Of a stretch of DNA of 64,000 nt, positions 18,267 to 27,850 are shown in pieces. The stretch is from the NCBI GenBank assembly GCA_000496135.1, contig KI542674.1:434001-498000 (forward strand). Direction: 5' to 3'. Numbering within the stretch: position 1 is the first letter of the stretch; every line of letters begins with the position of its first letter. This DNA is from Thermoplasmatales archaeon E-plasma. GTDB taxonomy: Archaea; Thermoplasmatota; Thermoplasmata; Thermoplasmatales; Thermoplasmataceae. The notes beneath the pieces were generated by a model. The model saw only the letters and a program-made list of their open reading frames with translations, was not told where the DNA came from and did not search any database. The translations under genes and the position numbers were made by a program.

Positions 18267-18427
18267 GTATCAGTATAATTCAAAATGTCTTTAATCGAAA
18301 AAACCTTTTTTGGAAAAGACGAGGTGCAAAGCTGTTCGAATGTGAACGTTTTGATAGATAAGTTTTAAGAATTATTGCCTAGAGTGCTCGGTGAATTTAG
18401 TGAAATTTAAAATCTGCAGTTATAAAA

Positions 18428-19390
18428 TCACAATAGAGCAACATGTTCAGAATGCGTAAAGAGAAAGCTATCTGAAATTTTATTTATTCTTTCTATCAAT
18501 TTACTTACCCCATCATAAATTTGGAGATAGGCACAACTTTGAGAATCATCTAACTTTTCAATATACCTTTTTTTCAATTCCTCCTGGTGTTTGAAAAGTA
18601 AAAAAAGCTCTCTGCAATCAAGGCAATCTGGATATTTGCAGGGAAGTATTTTAATGGGGTCGATGGATTCATACCGAACATATCTCGTCGATTGGTCTTT
18701 AACATCAATCCTCGTCGATTGATCTTTAACATCAACCCAGTACGCTGCCCATATTTTTATATATAGTTCAAAAGTTCTAAATTCATATCCTGCAGAAAAG
18801 GTAACATTTTTATTGTTATGGGGCAGATTTAAAATTGTACTGTTGTTTTCCCTGATAATTCCTGAAATAATATCTTCATCATTGTTCTTGTCAGGTGAAA
18901 CAAAGTTATCATTTGCTTGAACCGCAGCCCAAATTATCTTTGCGATATTTAATGGAGGATTATAATTGCCAACCCCGTCCTGATGCCACTGTTCTACCGC
19001 CCCGCCATTCATAATTTCTTGATGGCATACCAATTGAATATCATCCTGGGCTTCTAATAAGATTTCAGGGATTCCACCGAATTTCCCAAATGCTGGCCAA
19101 GTTTTGGGTATATCAGAAATTTTGGTATCTACATTTAACTTCACTTCAATATTATTATAAATTTTAACATCATTGTTTTGAATTCTTGATCTCCATCTGG
19201 GGAAATACGTAATACTGAGCCTGTCATTAATTTCATTAGAATCGTATAGAATATACGGTGTTGTGAATATGTATTTTTTGGATGAAACGTTGGGTGTTGT
19301 ACCGCTTTTTTTGTTAAATTTGATTAAAGTATCAAAATTATGTGATATTTTGGAGTCTGGCTTTATTAAACTGTATCTGTATAACTCCAT
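18428..19390 (-). CDS. Orphan 320-residue protein with an internal tandem duplication
   Basis: I do not recognise this 320-residue protein. It is soluble, rich in Asn, Asp and Ile, with a Trp-containing segment (IMNGGAVEQWHQDGVG), a CKYPDCLDC cysteine group near residue 252, and a helical C-terminus. It carries two adjacent copies of DVKDQSTR, coded by a roughly 27-bp direct DNA repeat at about 18685-18740, a recent in-frame duplication. The gene is preceded by a TATA-like stretch (TATATAAGC rc near 19415). It begins an accessory region with orphan and broken genes, so acquisition by transfer is plausible. Confidence 0.6.
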   Translation of the reverse strand: MELYRYSLIKPDSKISHNFDTLIKFNKKSGTTPNVSSKKYIFTTPYILYDSNEINDRLSITYFPRWRSRIQNNDVKIYNNIEVKLNVDTKISDIPKTWPAFGKFGGIPEILLEAQDDIQLVCHQEIMNGGAVEQWHQDGVGNYNPPLNIAKIIWAAVQANDNFVSPDKNNDEDIISGIIRENNSTILNLPHNNKNVTFSAGYEFRTFELYIKIWAAYWVDVKDQSTRIDVKDQSTRYVRYESIDPIKILPCKYPDCLDCRELFLLFKHQEELKKRYIEKLDDSQSCAYLQIYDGVSKLIERINKISDSFLFTHSEHVALL

Positions 19391-19534
19391 TTATATGGAT
19401 ACTTGAGATTTGCTTATATATTTTTCTGAGTATTTATAAGTTAAATTGTGGAAACAGGTGAATTCAAACAAAAGCGGAAAGTATCCTAAGTACCTCGAGC
19501 TCTTCCAAAAAACTCATGGCCAAGGAACTGTACC

Positions 19535-20360
19535 TTAAGAATATTCCAGAGCTTTGGTAAAATTTCCCGTTGCGTTTGTGATCGATGAAAAGTTTCCATG
19601 ATTTTCTTCCATGTATTGATAAGAATAGCTATTAAGTGATTTTGGTTCAATAATGTATAGATTAAGGATCCATGTTCCAGAAACCCCGGTTATCACCATA
19701 ACTGTGTTTATTTTGTCATTGGGTGGATGAAGATAAGCTGAAGGACTGTTCATTCCTTCAATATGATCAACAGTGGTTATGTTGATAATAATGTTAACAG
19801 CTGATTTAGGAAAAGGGGAAGTCTTTAGCTATGAAATTCCTGTTGATACGAGTTGATTCTGAGGTATTGGAATTCCCCCTGTCAGATCACTAAAACCTGC
19901 CGCTCTTCTGTTCAGGTATAAGTTATAAAGGTAATATGAATAAAAATCAATTGCCTTAGGGGGGTTATCACCAAATGATATGTTGCTCTTGAAAAGAAGA
20001 CCGGGAATTGCTCCATTCTGGATATTCACATTGTGTGCAAGAACATATGGAGTCGTGTTTATAAAGCCTGAAAAGTAATCATAAATAAACCAGGAATCTG
20101 ATGCGCCTATAGGACACCTATACCATGAGGAAAGATATATATCAACCTGTTCCGGAGGAGCGTAATCTTCGTTAGAAATCTGATAAAACTGATCTGAAAG
20201 TATTGTAAGATTGGCTGAGGAAGATGCTGTGGTGTGTGAATGAAACAAATCCCAGTCCATAAGGTATGTCTAATCCGGAACCAACAATGATCACTGCAAT
20301 GATCACCATAGAGAATCCGAGGCAACAAGGCAAACTATTCAGATAAACCCAAAAAATCAA
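19535..20360 (-). pseudogene. Broken gene for a secreted protein (frameshift near the N-terminus, in-frame TAG)
   Basis: Three pieces line up on the minus strand. An N-terminal hydrophobic signal-like segment (FSMVIIAVIIVGSGL, from 20360) runs in one frame; the main 143-residue part (from 20260) in another; and a TAG at 19829-19831 interrupts it. The same frame continues without a stop into the piece ending at 19535 (ending TGNFTKALEYS). Together they would give about 260 residues of Tyr/Ser/Asn-rich extracellular protein with a signal peptide. Two disabling changes make a functional gene unlikely. No family was recognised. Confidence 0.62.
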
Positions 20361-20412
20361 TCTTCAGAGTCTGTCTTTATTTGAACGCAGCCTAAATTTT
20401 GAAATAATATCT

Positions 20413-20910
20413 TCACCAGTAATTCTGATTGATTAAATCATCATAGATTCTGACAAGATTTGTTTTCTTCTTTAATTCATTCATGGAGAGACTCATGAGC
20501 ATCCCCTTTATTTCTGGATCATCATAATCCTGAGATGATATCTCCAGTATCTTATGAAGATCATCACATGTTTTCACTGCCCATTGAAGAATATCTTTAA
20601 GGTTGTTCGGATCGATATTGCCATAATCTGTCTGTATAAGGTGATCCAGGGCTTCATAATCGTTTTTCTTTATCTTCTTAATATCCTGCTTTGACAAATA
20701 TGTTGTTTCTGCGTTTTTCAATAGTTCTATGTCTACCTTCTCTTGCATAATAAGCTGCTCAAGAAATAACCTTACGTTTGATAATGAAGAATAATAGAGA
20801 AGTAAGTCGTATTTTCTGATTATCCGGAGCTTTAATTTCACAAGATTGTTGAGTAAATTTTCCTTCAGGGTATCTATTTCCTGTTGCTCCTGCTGTTCCT
20901 CGTCACCCAT
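20413..20910 (-). CDS. All-helical ferritin/rubrerythrin-like protein, metal ligands apparently lost
   Basis: A 165-residue helical protein with an acidic Gln/Glu N-terminus. Two repeats resemble ferritin-like helices: FLEQLIMQEKVDIELLKNAE, where rubrerythrins have ExxH, and SMNELKKKTNLVRIYDD, where a second ExxH is expected. In both places the histidine is replaced, so iron binding is doubtful. The fold assignment is by pattern only. The gene has its own start and lies upstream of the broken secreted gene. A structural or scaffold role is possible; function is unknown. Confidence 0.5.
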   Translation of the reverse strand: MGDEEQQEQQEIDTLKENLLNNLVKLKLRIIRKYDLLLYYSSLSNVRLFLEQLIMQEKVDIELLKNAETTYLSKQDIKKIKKNDYEALDHLIQTDYGNIDPNNLKDILQWAVKTCDDLHKILEISSQDYDDPEIKGMLMSLSMNELKKKTNLVRIYDDLINQNYW

Positions 20911-21027
20911 GTTTGTTCATCGTATATTCGGTATTTATAGGTTTCCTTTAGTAAATCCTATTTAAGTGCGAATATCTGCATATTCTCAATAAATAAAGAA
21001 AATGAGTTTGTGTTTTAGCACAGATAA

Positions 21028-23916
21028 TCAAACTTGCGTTACCAGGAAATTCTCATAAAGGGTAGATATTGAATACAATGGTATTCCATTGATTGCTGTA
21101 TCGTTAGTAGTCATTCCAAAGAATAGTTTATCATTGCTTAAGGTTACCCTGAAAAAGTTAAATTTATTGACTGTCACGTTGAAATTGGTGCTGCTCCCCT
21201 TATCGTGCGGAAGCTGAGTGTAAAATGAATCTTCCCAATATTTAGCAAAATCGCTTGTCAATGTATAATTAAAACTATTTAGGGTTATATTAACTACTTT
21301 GACCAGCTCAGTTTGAGTTCCTACACCGAAATAGTAACTGTTGCCAACCGTATAATTTAAGGCTGAACGGTTTGCCAGAGACATGGTTAATATTGTACTC
21401 CCATCGCCGGAAATACTTGTAGGTATTCCGTTAATAGCATCAATATTATAAATATAGCTGCTGAAGGCAAGGCTAGTGGGATTGACGTTATTTCCAGGAG
21501 CACCAGTAAACTGTATTGGCAACGGATTTACAGTAGCGTAAGTGACTCCCCCTGAAGCTTCCAATGAAGCCCCGTCCTGAATGGCAAATACAGCCTGATA
21601 GGTGAATTGCGTGAATCCATTAGATAGAATTTCCCCAGAAGCGTTGTAATTTAAAGTTATATTCCTTGTTTGTCTAAAATTAGACACCGATAAATTATAA
21701 TATCCAACCTGAAACATGAAAACCTGATTAGTTACTGGAGTTACGAGCCTACTGCTGAAACTAGTAATATGCGATGTCTTGTTTTCATTAAGCTGACTCG
21801 TCAGAAGATTTGATGCGTCTGTTACAAGATAATTATCGAAGCCTCCTGACGTGGAAAATCCCCAGTCTATTACGTTATTTGAACCTCCTTCTCCTGACAC
21901 AACTACTTTCCATGGGCCCACGCCAAGTCTATAGGTTTTTCCGAAAAATATTTGTGTCCAACCTGTGTCCTGAATGTTAAATGATTTGGAAAATTCTGTT
22001 CCATTTACTTCGGATTCAACACTAACTTTGATAGTTGAATTATAGGCACCTGATTTATAAGATGAAGGTGGTGTAGTAAAATTAAACAGATATAATGAAA
22101 CATAATTGAATATAGTGTCCGGCTTTGTAACCGTAAACGCCTGACAAGCCTCTCTCGTTATTCCATAGTATGCTGGAGTAGTACCTCTTGGCTTAGAGAA
22201 AGTTACGTTCATGACATTTTTTTGAGGATAGAGACTTGTGACATTTATGATCCCTATTGAAGGACTCCCTAATTCAGTATTGCTGGAATTAACAGAAAAC
22301 TGATATACTCCTACTGGTAGTTTAAAAATAATAGTCTTCCCTCCAATGCTTGTATTCGAAATCCCGTTGATGGAGACATTCCATTGCTGCGTAGAGTTTA
22401 GACTTGTCTGATTAAAGTAAAAAGTATATGGAGTTTTAGCGGATAAACTATACCCGACCACGAAAACGTATGGATTACCTGTACTTGTTGATATATAATC
22501 ATGAACAATAGAGAAGTTATCATAATAGTAACCTCCCCCATAATAAAATCCCTGTTCCCAGTAATATGCTGTAAAACTCTGTGAACTCCCAACTCCTACC
22601 GAAAATTCAGAGTTTGTCGTTTCGATCGTGCCAATTAATTCTGTAGGTCCGTATCCCCATTGCCCACTCTGCGTGTTGATTGTATTACCATTGTTTGTCA
22701 ACTGGGTTAATATATAGTTATTTGGATTTGGATTTTGCGCTGGTGGAATATTTACCTCTTCAAAGAAATTTATATAATAGGTTTTACCCGCAGAAAGAGT
22801 AAAAGATTTTGATGGCGCTATGCTTGAAAGATTGACCTTATAGTATCCATTAACTAGTGCTGACCCACTTTGTTCAACTATTGGTGTAATGTTTGTATTC
22901 AATATATTTGGGCCTAATGGCACTGAACTGATATAACTATAAACATTCCAAGACCCTACGTAATATTGATCGATGTAATTATCGCTTTTCATTAGATAAT
23001 AAATATAATAAGTCAATGGAGTTGTTTGATATACGCTAAATGCTTGTGAGCCCAAAGCATATGCATCCGGATTGGCGGAACTGTTAACATCAGTAAGTGG
23101 AAGTGTTCCATTTAGCCAGTAATTTACAACGCCATTTCCGGGATTTATAAACCTTCCGGTACTATCAGGAATAGTATTTTGAGAGTTTGTTGGCGTTAAA
23201 TCTCCTGTAGTCCCATTATTTTCAGCAATAATGCCTGAAAGAGATGAGGCACTATAAAATTCCACATTAACAACGGCATTGGAATCGTTCACAACAACTG
23301 ACCCGTCCCTTGAACTGAGCAATTGCGTAGTAGAACCGGAAATCTTGTACCCATATGTTCCCTGCGCCATAGAGAAACTTATGAGCGTTGAAGATGAGCT
23401 CTTTGTTCGTCCGCCCATGCTAACACTCCAGTAACCATTTGGAGATAACCCGTTTTCGATAAAGCTTACCGAATACGCAAACTGATTGTCAGCATAGATA
23501 TTATTATAAATGTTTGAATTTGTCGCGTTGGCATTTGCAACATCTGTATTATTTACATAAGTGATCCTGTTATAATAGTTCAATGAATAATTTTCCTTCA
23601 TTGAAGCTGAAAAATTATTAGAATAACACAAACTGGAATCGGTAGGTGAGGAAAATGGTGGAGCACCGCTTACCCCCAGCGGGAAGCTCTGTGAAACTGC
23701 ACTTCCCGGAGCAAGACTTGGTGAGAGTATTTTTGAGTCAAGTGTTGTAAAAGCACTTTGTGTTGCTGATTGGTAACCCTGATCATTGGTCATTCCCGTA
23801 GAAGGAACATACCATAAAATGAAACCTGTAAGTACGGTGGTTCCTATTGCAAAAAGCAATAATGCCCCTATAATTTCACTTACAGCAGAATCTTCATTAT
23901 CTCTAACTGGTTTCAT
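21028..23916 (-). CDS. Giant pilin-like surface protein (archaeal pilin N-terminus, 962 residues)
   Basis: The N-terminus (RDNEDSAVSEIIGALLLFAI) is the archaeal type IV pilin/Pilin_N signature: a charged leader, a short SEIIG motif and one long hydrophobic helix (residues 15-38). The rest, about 920 residues, is extracellular, with many Asn/Ser/Thr/Tyr residues and NxS/T sites. Two segments (FIENGLSPNGYWSVSMGG near residue 150 and SLNSTQQWNVSINGISN near 510) are thermopsin-type ENGLxxGxxWxVxxxG modules, common in Thermoplasmatales surface proteins. It probably anchors in the membrane by the pilin helix and may be part of a pseudopilus or adhesive layer. Known archaeal pilins are far shorter, so a filament role is uncertain. 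Confidence 0.72.
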   Translation of the reverse strand: MKPVRDNEDSAVSEIIGALLLFAIGTTVLTGFILWYVPSTGMTNDQGYQSATQSAFTTLDSKILSPSLAPGSAVSQSFPLGVSGAPPFSSPTDSSLCYSNNFSASMKENYSLNYYNRITYVNNTDVANANATNSNIYNNIYADNQFAYSVSFIENGLSPNGYWSVSMGGRTKSSSSTLISFSMAQGTYGYKISGSTTQLLSSRDGSVVVNDSNAVVNVEFYSASSLSGIIAENNGTTGDLTPTNSQNTIPDSTGRFINPGNGVVNYWLNGTLPLTDVNSSANPDAYALGSQAFSVYQTTPLTYYIYYLMKSDNYIDQYYVGSWNVYSYISSVPLGPNILNTNITPIVEQSGSALVNGYYKVNLSSIAPSKSFTLSAGKTYYINFFEEVNIPPAQNPNPNNYILTQLTNNGNTINTQSGQWGYGPTELIGTIETTNSEFSVGVGSSQSFTAYYWEQGFYYGGGYYYDNFSIVHDYISTSTGNPYVFVVGYSLSAKTPYTFYFNQTSLNSTQQWNVSINGISNTSIGGKTIIFKLPVGVYQFSVNSSNTELGSPSIGIINVTSLYPQKNVMNVTFSKPRGTTPAYYGITREACQAFTVTKPDTIFNYVSLYLFNFTTPPSSYKSGAYNSTIKVSVESEVNGTEFSKSFNIQDTGWTQIFFGKTYRLGVGPWKVVVSGEGGSNNVIDWGFSTSGGFDNYLVTDASNLLTSQLNENKTSHITSFSSRLVTPVTNQVFMFQVGYYNLSVSNFRQTRNITLNYNASGEILSNGFTQFTYQAVFAIQDGASLEASGGVTYATVNPLPIQFTGAPGNNVNPTSLAFSSYIYNIDAINGIPTSISGDGSTILTMSLANRSALNYTVGNSYYFGVGTQTELVKVVNITLNSFNYTLTSDFAKYWEDSFYTQLPHDKGSSTNFNVTVNKFNFFRVTLSNDKLFFGMTTNDTAINGIPLYSISTLYENFLVTQV

Positions 23917-24180
23917 GTATTAATCTTTAGCAAAAATAAGGATATAATCTTTTCATTGCTTATTTGCATGTGTTGTTTCACTGGAAACGCGGAATATTAT
24001 GGAGAATATTGCATGAATATGTATTTTCAAGTACCTTTTACTATGAAAATGAATTTCTAATGTTTGCAGATATTGAAAAAATGTCAATTACTGTGATTTT
24101 GAATCTCTCCGAAGTGGGAAACTATTTACAATTGCCCTCATCAAAATCTATATTATAAACGCAGATGTAATAGAAACATG

Positions 24181-24470
24181 AAGGTTTGATCCATCTTCAA
24201 AAACATGCTCGAAATGCGGAAACATAAAGCATGATCTGAAACTTTCAGATAGAATATACCCCTGCAACGAATGTTCTCTCAATTAATAGAGACCTGCCCG
24301 CAGCAATAAACTTATGCAATATTGGTATGATAAAAGTAAGTCAGTGCTCTCCCGAATTCACGCCTGTGGAAAGTGCTACAGCGGCGGAACTCCCAAAAGG
24401 AGATCTACTAGTTGCCACTCTATGAATCAGAAACCTCCAAACCTTCAGGCAGGAGAGGATGTCAGCGTCA
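24181..24470 (+). pseudogene. tnpB relic (IS200/IS605 family), C-terminal end
   Basis: Plus-strand codons give RFDPSSKTCSKCGNIKHDLK, the zinc-ribbon of TnpB, ending in a stop at about 24285. A shifted frame continues with DLPAAINLCNIGMIKV, the last RuvC block, and stops near 24424. The end of the relic carries AGGAGAGGATGTCA (24451-24465), which matches the right ends at 26236 and 41279. The gene is decayed and cannot encode a working nuclease. Confidence 0.8.
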
Positions 24471-24950
24471 ACTACCAACGGCTGAAGCACGTTGGTTTGC
24501 TACTGGGTGGATCGAATGATCAAAAATAGCACCCGCTACAATAGGCTGGTTGACAGCAGCCCTGTTCCTGATGTTGATGGAAGCGATGAGATCCGCTTCT
24601 CCCTCAAGGCCACAGGAAATGCATCTAAACCGGGATCGTTCAGGCCTGTTCTTTCCAGTTATGGCATGGCAATTTGGGCATTCCCTGCTGGTGTTGTGTG
24701 GATCGATCACGATGACGGGAATGCCTGCTTCCCTTGCCTTGTATTCTATGAACGACCTGAGCTGGTGGAAAGACCACGAATTGTGGATGTACATGTCTCC
24801 TTTCCTAACAGTTGTCCTCATCCTGATTCCACTGAGGTCTTCAATGGCAATTGCGGAGGAGGTGCCTTTGGCTTCATGCACGATCTCACTGGATATTATA
24901 TGTTTGGTATTCCCTGCGACTGATCGTGAATTCAAATCTTCTTTTACCAA
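24468..24950 (-). pseudogene. tnpB/OrfB (IS200/IS605) fragment, C-terminal 160 residues
   Basis: The open frame encodes the C-terminal half of a TnpB-type RuvC nuclease. It shows IAIEDLSGIR (the RuvC-II glutamate), WSFHQLRSFIEYKAREAGIP, IDPHNTSRECPNCH with the CxxC zinc ribbon (paired with CISCG), and EADLIASINI (the RuvC-III aspartate). The N-terminal half, including the first RuvC aspartate, is missing, so it is truncated relative to the usual 370-430 residues. It belongs to a different TnpB lineage from the neighbouring plus-strand relic, and the two lie tail to tail. Confidence 0.8.
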
Positions 24951-25009
24951 TGAACATTAGTATTCATTACTAATGAAAAGATTTATGCATTGTATGGTAA
25001 TGATATGTT

Positions 25010-26215
25010 ATGATATTGAAAGAAACCCTAAGGAAGATAGTTGTAGACCAAAAAACTGATCTTGAATTCTTTGAATATGGCACGGAGCGTGAAGGTCTTG
25101 GCAGTATACCACTGGAATTACCCCATGCTGTGATAATATCTGGTATAAGAAGATCGGGCAAAAGTACGCTGTTGCATCAGATTCTAAAGAAACTACCGAA
25201 TTATTATTATCTTAATTTTGAGGATACCAGGCTTATTAATTTTGAATCGGGTGATTTTGAAAAACTTGATGAAGTGTTTCACACAGAGTATGGACCTTCT
25301 GAGTTCTATCTTCTGGACGAAATACAGAATGTGAAGGGCTGGGAAATCTTTGTACGATCTAGATTGGATAGACATAAACATCTATTCATCACCGGATCAA
25401 ATGCTTCAATGCTAAGCAAGGAACTTGGCACAAGATTGACAGGCCGACATATAAATGTTGAACTGTTTCCCTTCTCCTTTGGTGAAGCATTACTTTTCAG
25501 GAAAGAAATTGCATCTCCTGATTCTTTTGAGTGGTACTTCAAACAAGGAGGTTTTCCTGACTTCATAAAATATGGAAGGCCGGAAATATTGAGGGAATTA
25601 TTTACCGATATTCTTCAAAGAGGCATAATTTCCAGGCATAAGATACGAGAAACGAAAGCTCTTCATGAATTGGCACTGTACTTATTGTCCAATGTTGGAA
25701 AAGAGTTTTCATATAATTCCCTTAAGAAGATGTTCCAGTTCGGTTCAGTCAATACCCCAATATCCTTTGTTTCATATCTGGAGGATAGCTATCTTCTTTT
25801 CACCATACCAAAATTCGATTACTCATTGAAGAAACAGATGATCAATGAGAAGAAGGTATATTCCATAGATAATGGCCTGTCAAATGCCAACTCTGTCTCA
25901 TTTTCTTCCAATAAGGGCAGGATGCTGGAAAATTTTGTCTTCATAACACTCCGTAGATCCCACAAAAACATCTATTATTTCAGGGAGAATGGAGAATGTG
26001 ATTTCCTTATAAAAGAAGACAGTAGAATAATAATTGCGATACAGGTTGCTTACGAATTGAATGAGGATAACAAAAAAAGGGAAATTGAAGGATTGTTGGA
26101 AGCCATGAGGAAATTTGAATTGAGGGAGGGATTCATATTGACTTATAACCAGGAAGATGAGATTGACATTGAAGACAAAAGAATTATAATCAAGCCCGTC
26201 TGGAGGTGGATATGA
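25010..26215 (+). CDS. AAA-type ATPase with C-terminal DUF4143 domain
   Basis: A 401-residue ATPase of the AAA_14/DUF4143 family. Walker A is GIRRSGKST at residues 45-53 (K51) and Walker B is FYLLDEIQN near residues 97-105, with the sensor FITGSNA following. The C-terminal half (VYSIDNGL, MLENFVFITLRR and the nuclease-like ECDFLIKEDSRIIIAIQVAYEL) is the DUF4143 restriction-endonuclease-fold region. These are common accessory ATPases in archaea; the target is unknown. It is flanked by tnpB relics on both sides and an IS3/IS481-type fragment downstream, so it probably arrived with mobile DNA. Confidence 0.85.
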   Translation: MILKETLRKIVVDQKTDLEFFEYGTEREGLGSIPLELPHAVIISGIRRSGKSTLLHQILKKLPNYYYLNFEDTRLINFESGDFEKLDEVFHTEYGPSEFYLLDEIQNVKGWEIFVRSRLDRHKHLFITGSNASMLSKELGTRLTGRHINVELFPFSFGEALLFRKEIASPDSFEWYFKQGGFPDFIKYGRPEILRELFTDILQRGIISRHKIRETKALHELALYLLSNVGKEFSYNSLKKMFQFGSVNTPISFVSYLEDSYLLFTIPKFDYSLKKQMINEKKVYSIDNGLSNANSVSFSSNKGRMLENFVFITLRRSHKNIYYFRENGECDFLIKEDSRIIIAIQVAYELNEDNKKREIEGLLEAMRKFELREGFILTYNQEDEIDIEDKRIIIKPVWRWI

Positions 26216-26229
26216 GTATTCAGGATAAT

Positions 26230-26650
26230 GATGTGACATCCTCCCCCTACTAACGCAGAGGCTTCCCGTTTCAGCGACAGGAGTTACCATTGCTGGTAGA
26301 GCTCCAATCTTCACGGGCGTCAATTCGGGAGTGCCCCTCCCTACCTTTATCATTCCCATGTTGGGAATGTTTATTGAGGAATTCATGTCCCGATCGATGA
26401 TCAGGCCGCAGAGCTGCAGTGGTATATGCGTTCTGATAGTTTCAGATCGCCTTTGATGCTGCCGCATTTCGAGCATTTCTGTGACGTGTGCATCGGATTG
26501 ATCGATACAACAACAGCACCGGCACTTTCAGCGTTGTACGTTGTGTATTGTACGATCCTGTTCCATGATGCATCCCCTATGCTCTTTGCAAGATGGCGGT
26601 TCCTTACCATTCCTGTATTGTTTCACACAGTTCTGGACAATTCACGAAAA
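26230..26650 (-). pseudogene. tnpB relic (IS200/IS605), C-terminal end with right end
   Basis: The minus strand reads MVRNRHLAKSIGDASWNRIV, then PMHTSQKCSKCGSIKGDLKL (zinc ribbon), and after a frame change LIIDRDMNSSINIPNMGMIK (RuvC-III) and TPVKIGALPAMVTPVAE. It ends at the GACATCCTCCCCCTACTAAC block at 26235-26254 (plus strand), which recurs almost identically at 41279-41299. The frame is broken and the N-terminus is absent. Confidence 0.8.
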
Positions 26651-26689
26651 GAATTATGATACGGTTCCTGCCGTTTCACCTCCCTTTCG

Positions 26690-26890
26690 TTCTTTCATAT
26701 TTCTTTCCCTCCTTAGTATTCCTGCCTTCTCAATCTTTGATTCCCTTATCCTGAGAAGTTCCTCAGGATTACATCAGTAATATTGTATGGGTGTGAGAAA
26801 GTTCAGTGATGAATGTCTCCGGTTACCGTTGTAGTATTCAATGATTCTGGATATTTCACATATTCCCTGTTTGTAAAAGACCGAATATAA
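26690..26890 (-). pseudogene. IS3/IS481-type transposase (integrase core) C-terminal remnant
   Basis: On the minus strand, just downstream of the ABC transporter ATPase gene, the frame reads ISRIIEYYNGNRRHSSLNFL then TPIQYY, the typical end of rve-type (DDE) transposases, where the glutamate side of the catalytic domain meets a YN..R.H..L...TP motif. After a TGA the same frame continues with EELLRIRESKIEKAG. No catalytic core survives upstream. It is a decayed fragment. Confidence 0.72.
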
Positions 26891-26899
26891 GACTCCAGT

Positions 26900-27850
26900 T
26901 CATTTCAATTTCATCTTTTCGCCAAAGCGTATTCCCACATTTATATTCTTTCCTCCAATAATTTTCTCAGGGGTGCTTCCCGTCCATATACAAATTTTTT
27001 GTCCATCGATCAGTTCAGCGTCCAGCCGATATCCTGAACCTTCAAATCCGTATCCTAAAATTTTGCCGGTTATTTCTGAGTTTTCAACGATCTCTATTTC
27101 TTCCGGCCTAACAGCTACCTTTTCCCCTTTAACTTTGATTATATTAAACCCCAGGAATCTTGCAAGTTTTTCACTCTCCGGATTATTCCATATTTCCTCA
27201 GGTGATCCTTTCCTGACAACTTCACCGTCCCCAATATAAACTATGGAATCGCCAAGAAATAATCCTTCTTTAACATCATGCGTTACATATATCATGGTCT
27301 GATCCAGCTTTCTTGAAATTGATTTAATCTCGACCATGATATCATTTCTTAATCCGGGGTCAAGTGAACTCATGGGTTCATCCATGAGCAAAAGATCCGG
27401 TTCCATCACCAGTGATCGGGCCATGGCAACCCGTTGTTTTTCACCGCCTGATATGTTTCCCGGAAATTTTTCAAGGAGTGAAGATATCCTGAGAGTTTCA
27501 GAAATATTACTTACCATCTGCTCGATGCTGCTCTCTTTATATCGGAGTGATCTCAAACCATATGCTATGTTATCATAGGCAGTCATGTGTGGAAAAAGTG
27601 CAAGATCCTGAAAGACCATGCCAACATTTCTTTTCCCTGGCCTTATTTCAGTAATGTCTCTTCCAGATATTAATACTTTACCTGAGTCAGGAAAGTCCAA
27701 ACCTGAAATTATTCGCAAAATTGATGTTTTTCCTGACCCGCTTTCACCCATAAGTGTGAGTATTTTTCCCTTTTCCAGCTCCAGCGATATATTCCTGAGG
27801 GAGAAATCAGAATATCTCTTTGATACGTTTTTTATCTCAACGAATGCCAA
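26900..27850 (-). CDS. Thiamine-type ABC transporter ATP-binding protein
   Basis: Third gene of the thiamine operon. The 316-residue ATPase has Walker A MGESGSGKTS, Q-loop VFQDLALFP, signature ISGGEKQRVAMARSL, Walker B LLLMDEPMSSLDP and the H-loop histidine in VTHD. A TOBE-like regulatory tail follows (VRPEEIEIVENSEITGKILG). The TTG at 27850 is taken as start because AGGTGA lies 8 bases before it and conserved ABC sequence (FVEIKNVSKRY) follows at once; upstream in-frame sequence overlaps the permease end. It resembles ThiQ/FbpC/PotA importers. The thiamine link comes from the upstream riboswitch and binding protein. Confidence 0.9.
   Translation of the reverse strand: MAFVEIKNVSKRYSDFSLRNISLELEKGKILTLMGESGSGKTSILRIISGLDFPDSGKVLISGRDITEIRPGKRNVGMVFQDLALFPHMTAYDNIAYGLRSLRYKESSIEQMVSNISETLRISSLLEKFPGNISGGEKQRVAMARSLVMEPDLLLMDEPMSSLDPGLRNDIMVEIKSISRKLDQTMIYVTHDVKEGLFLGDSIVYIGDGEVVRKGSPEEIWNNPESEKLARFLGFNIIKVKGEKVAVRPEEIEIVENSEITGKILGYGFEGSGYRLDAELIDGQKICIWTGSTPEKIIGGKNINVGIRFGEKMKLK

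Noticed and set aside
18300-18320. AAAAAACCTTTTTT as a strong terminator of the orphan gene
   Set aside because: The stem is made only of A-T pairs and the loop is too small to form a stable hairpin; a simple T tract may still end transcripts, but I cannot support more.
19829-19831. Pyrrolysine at the in-frame TAG
   Set aside because: A second frame break in the same gene and no pyl genes in view make a pseudogene more likely.
24492-24960. Two plus-strand frames of about 140 residues over the tnpB fragment
   Set aside because: They are antisense to a recognisable TnpB zinc-ribbon and RuvC sequence on the minus strand.
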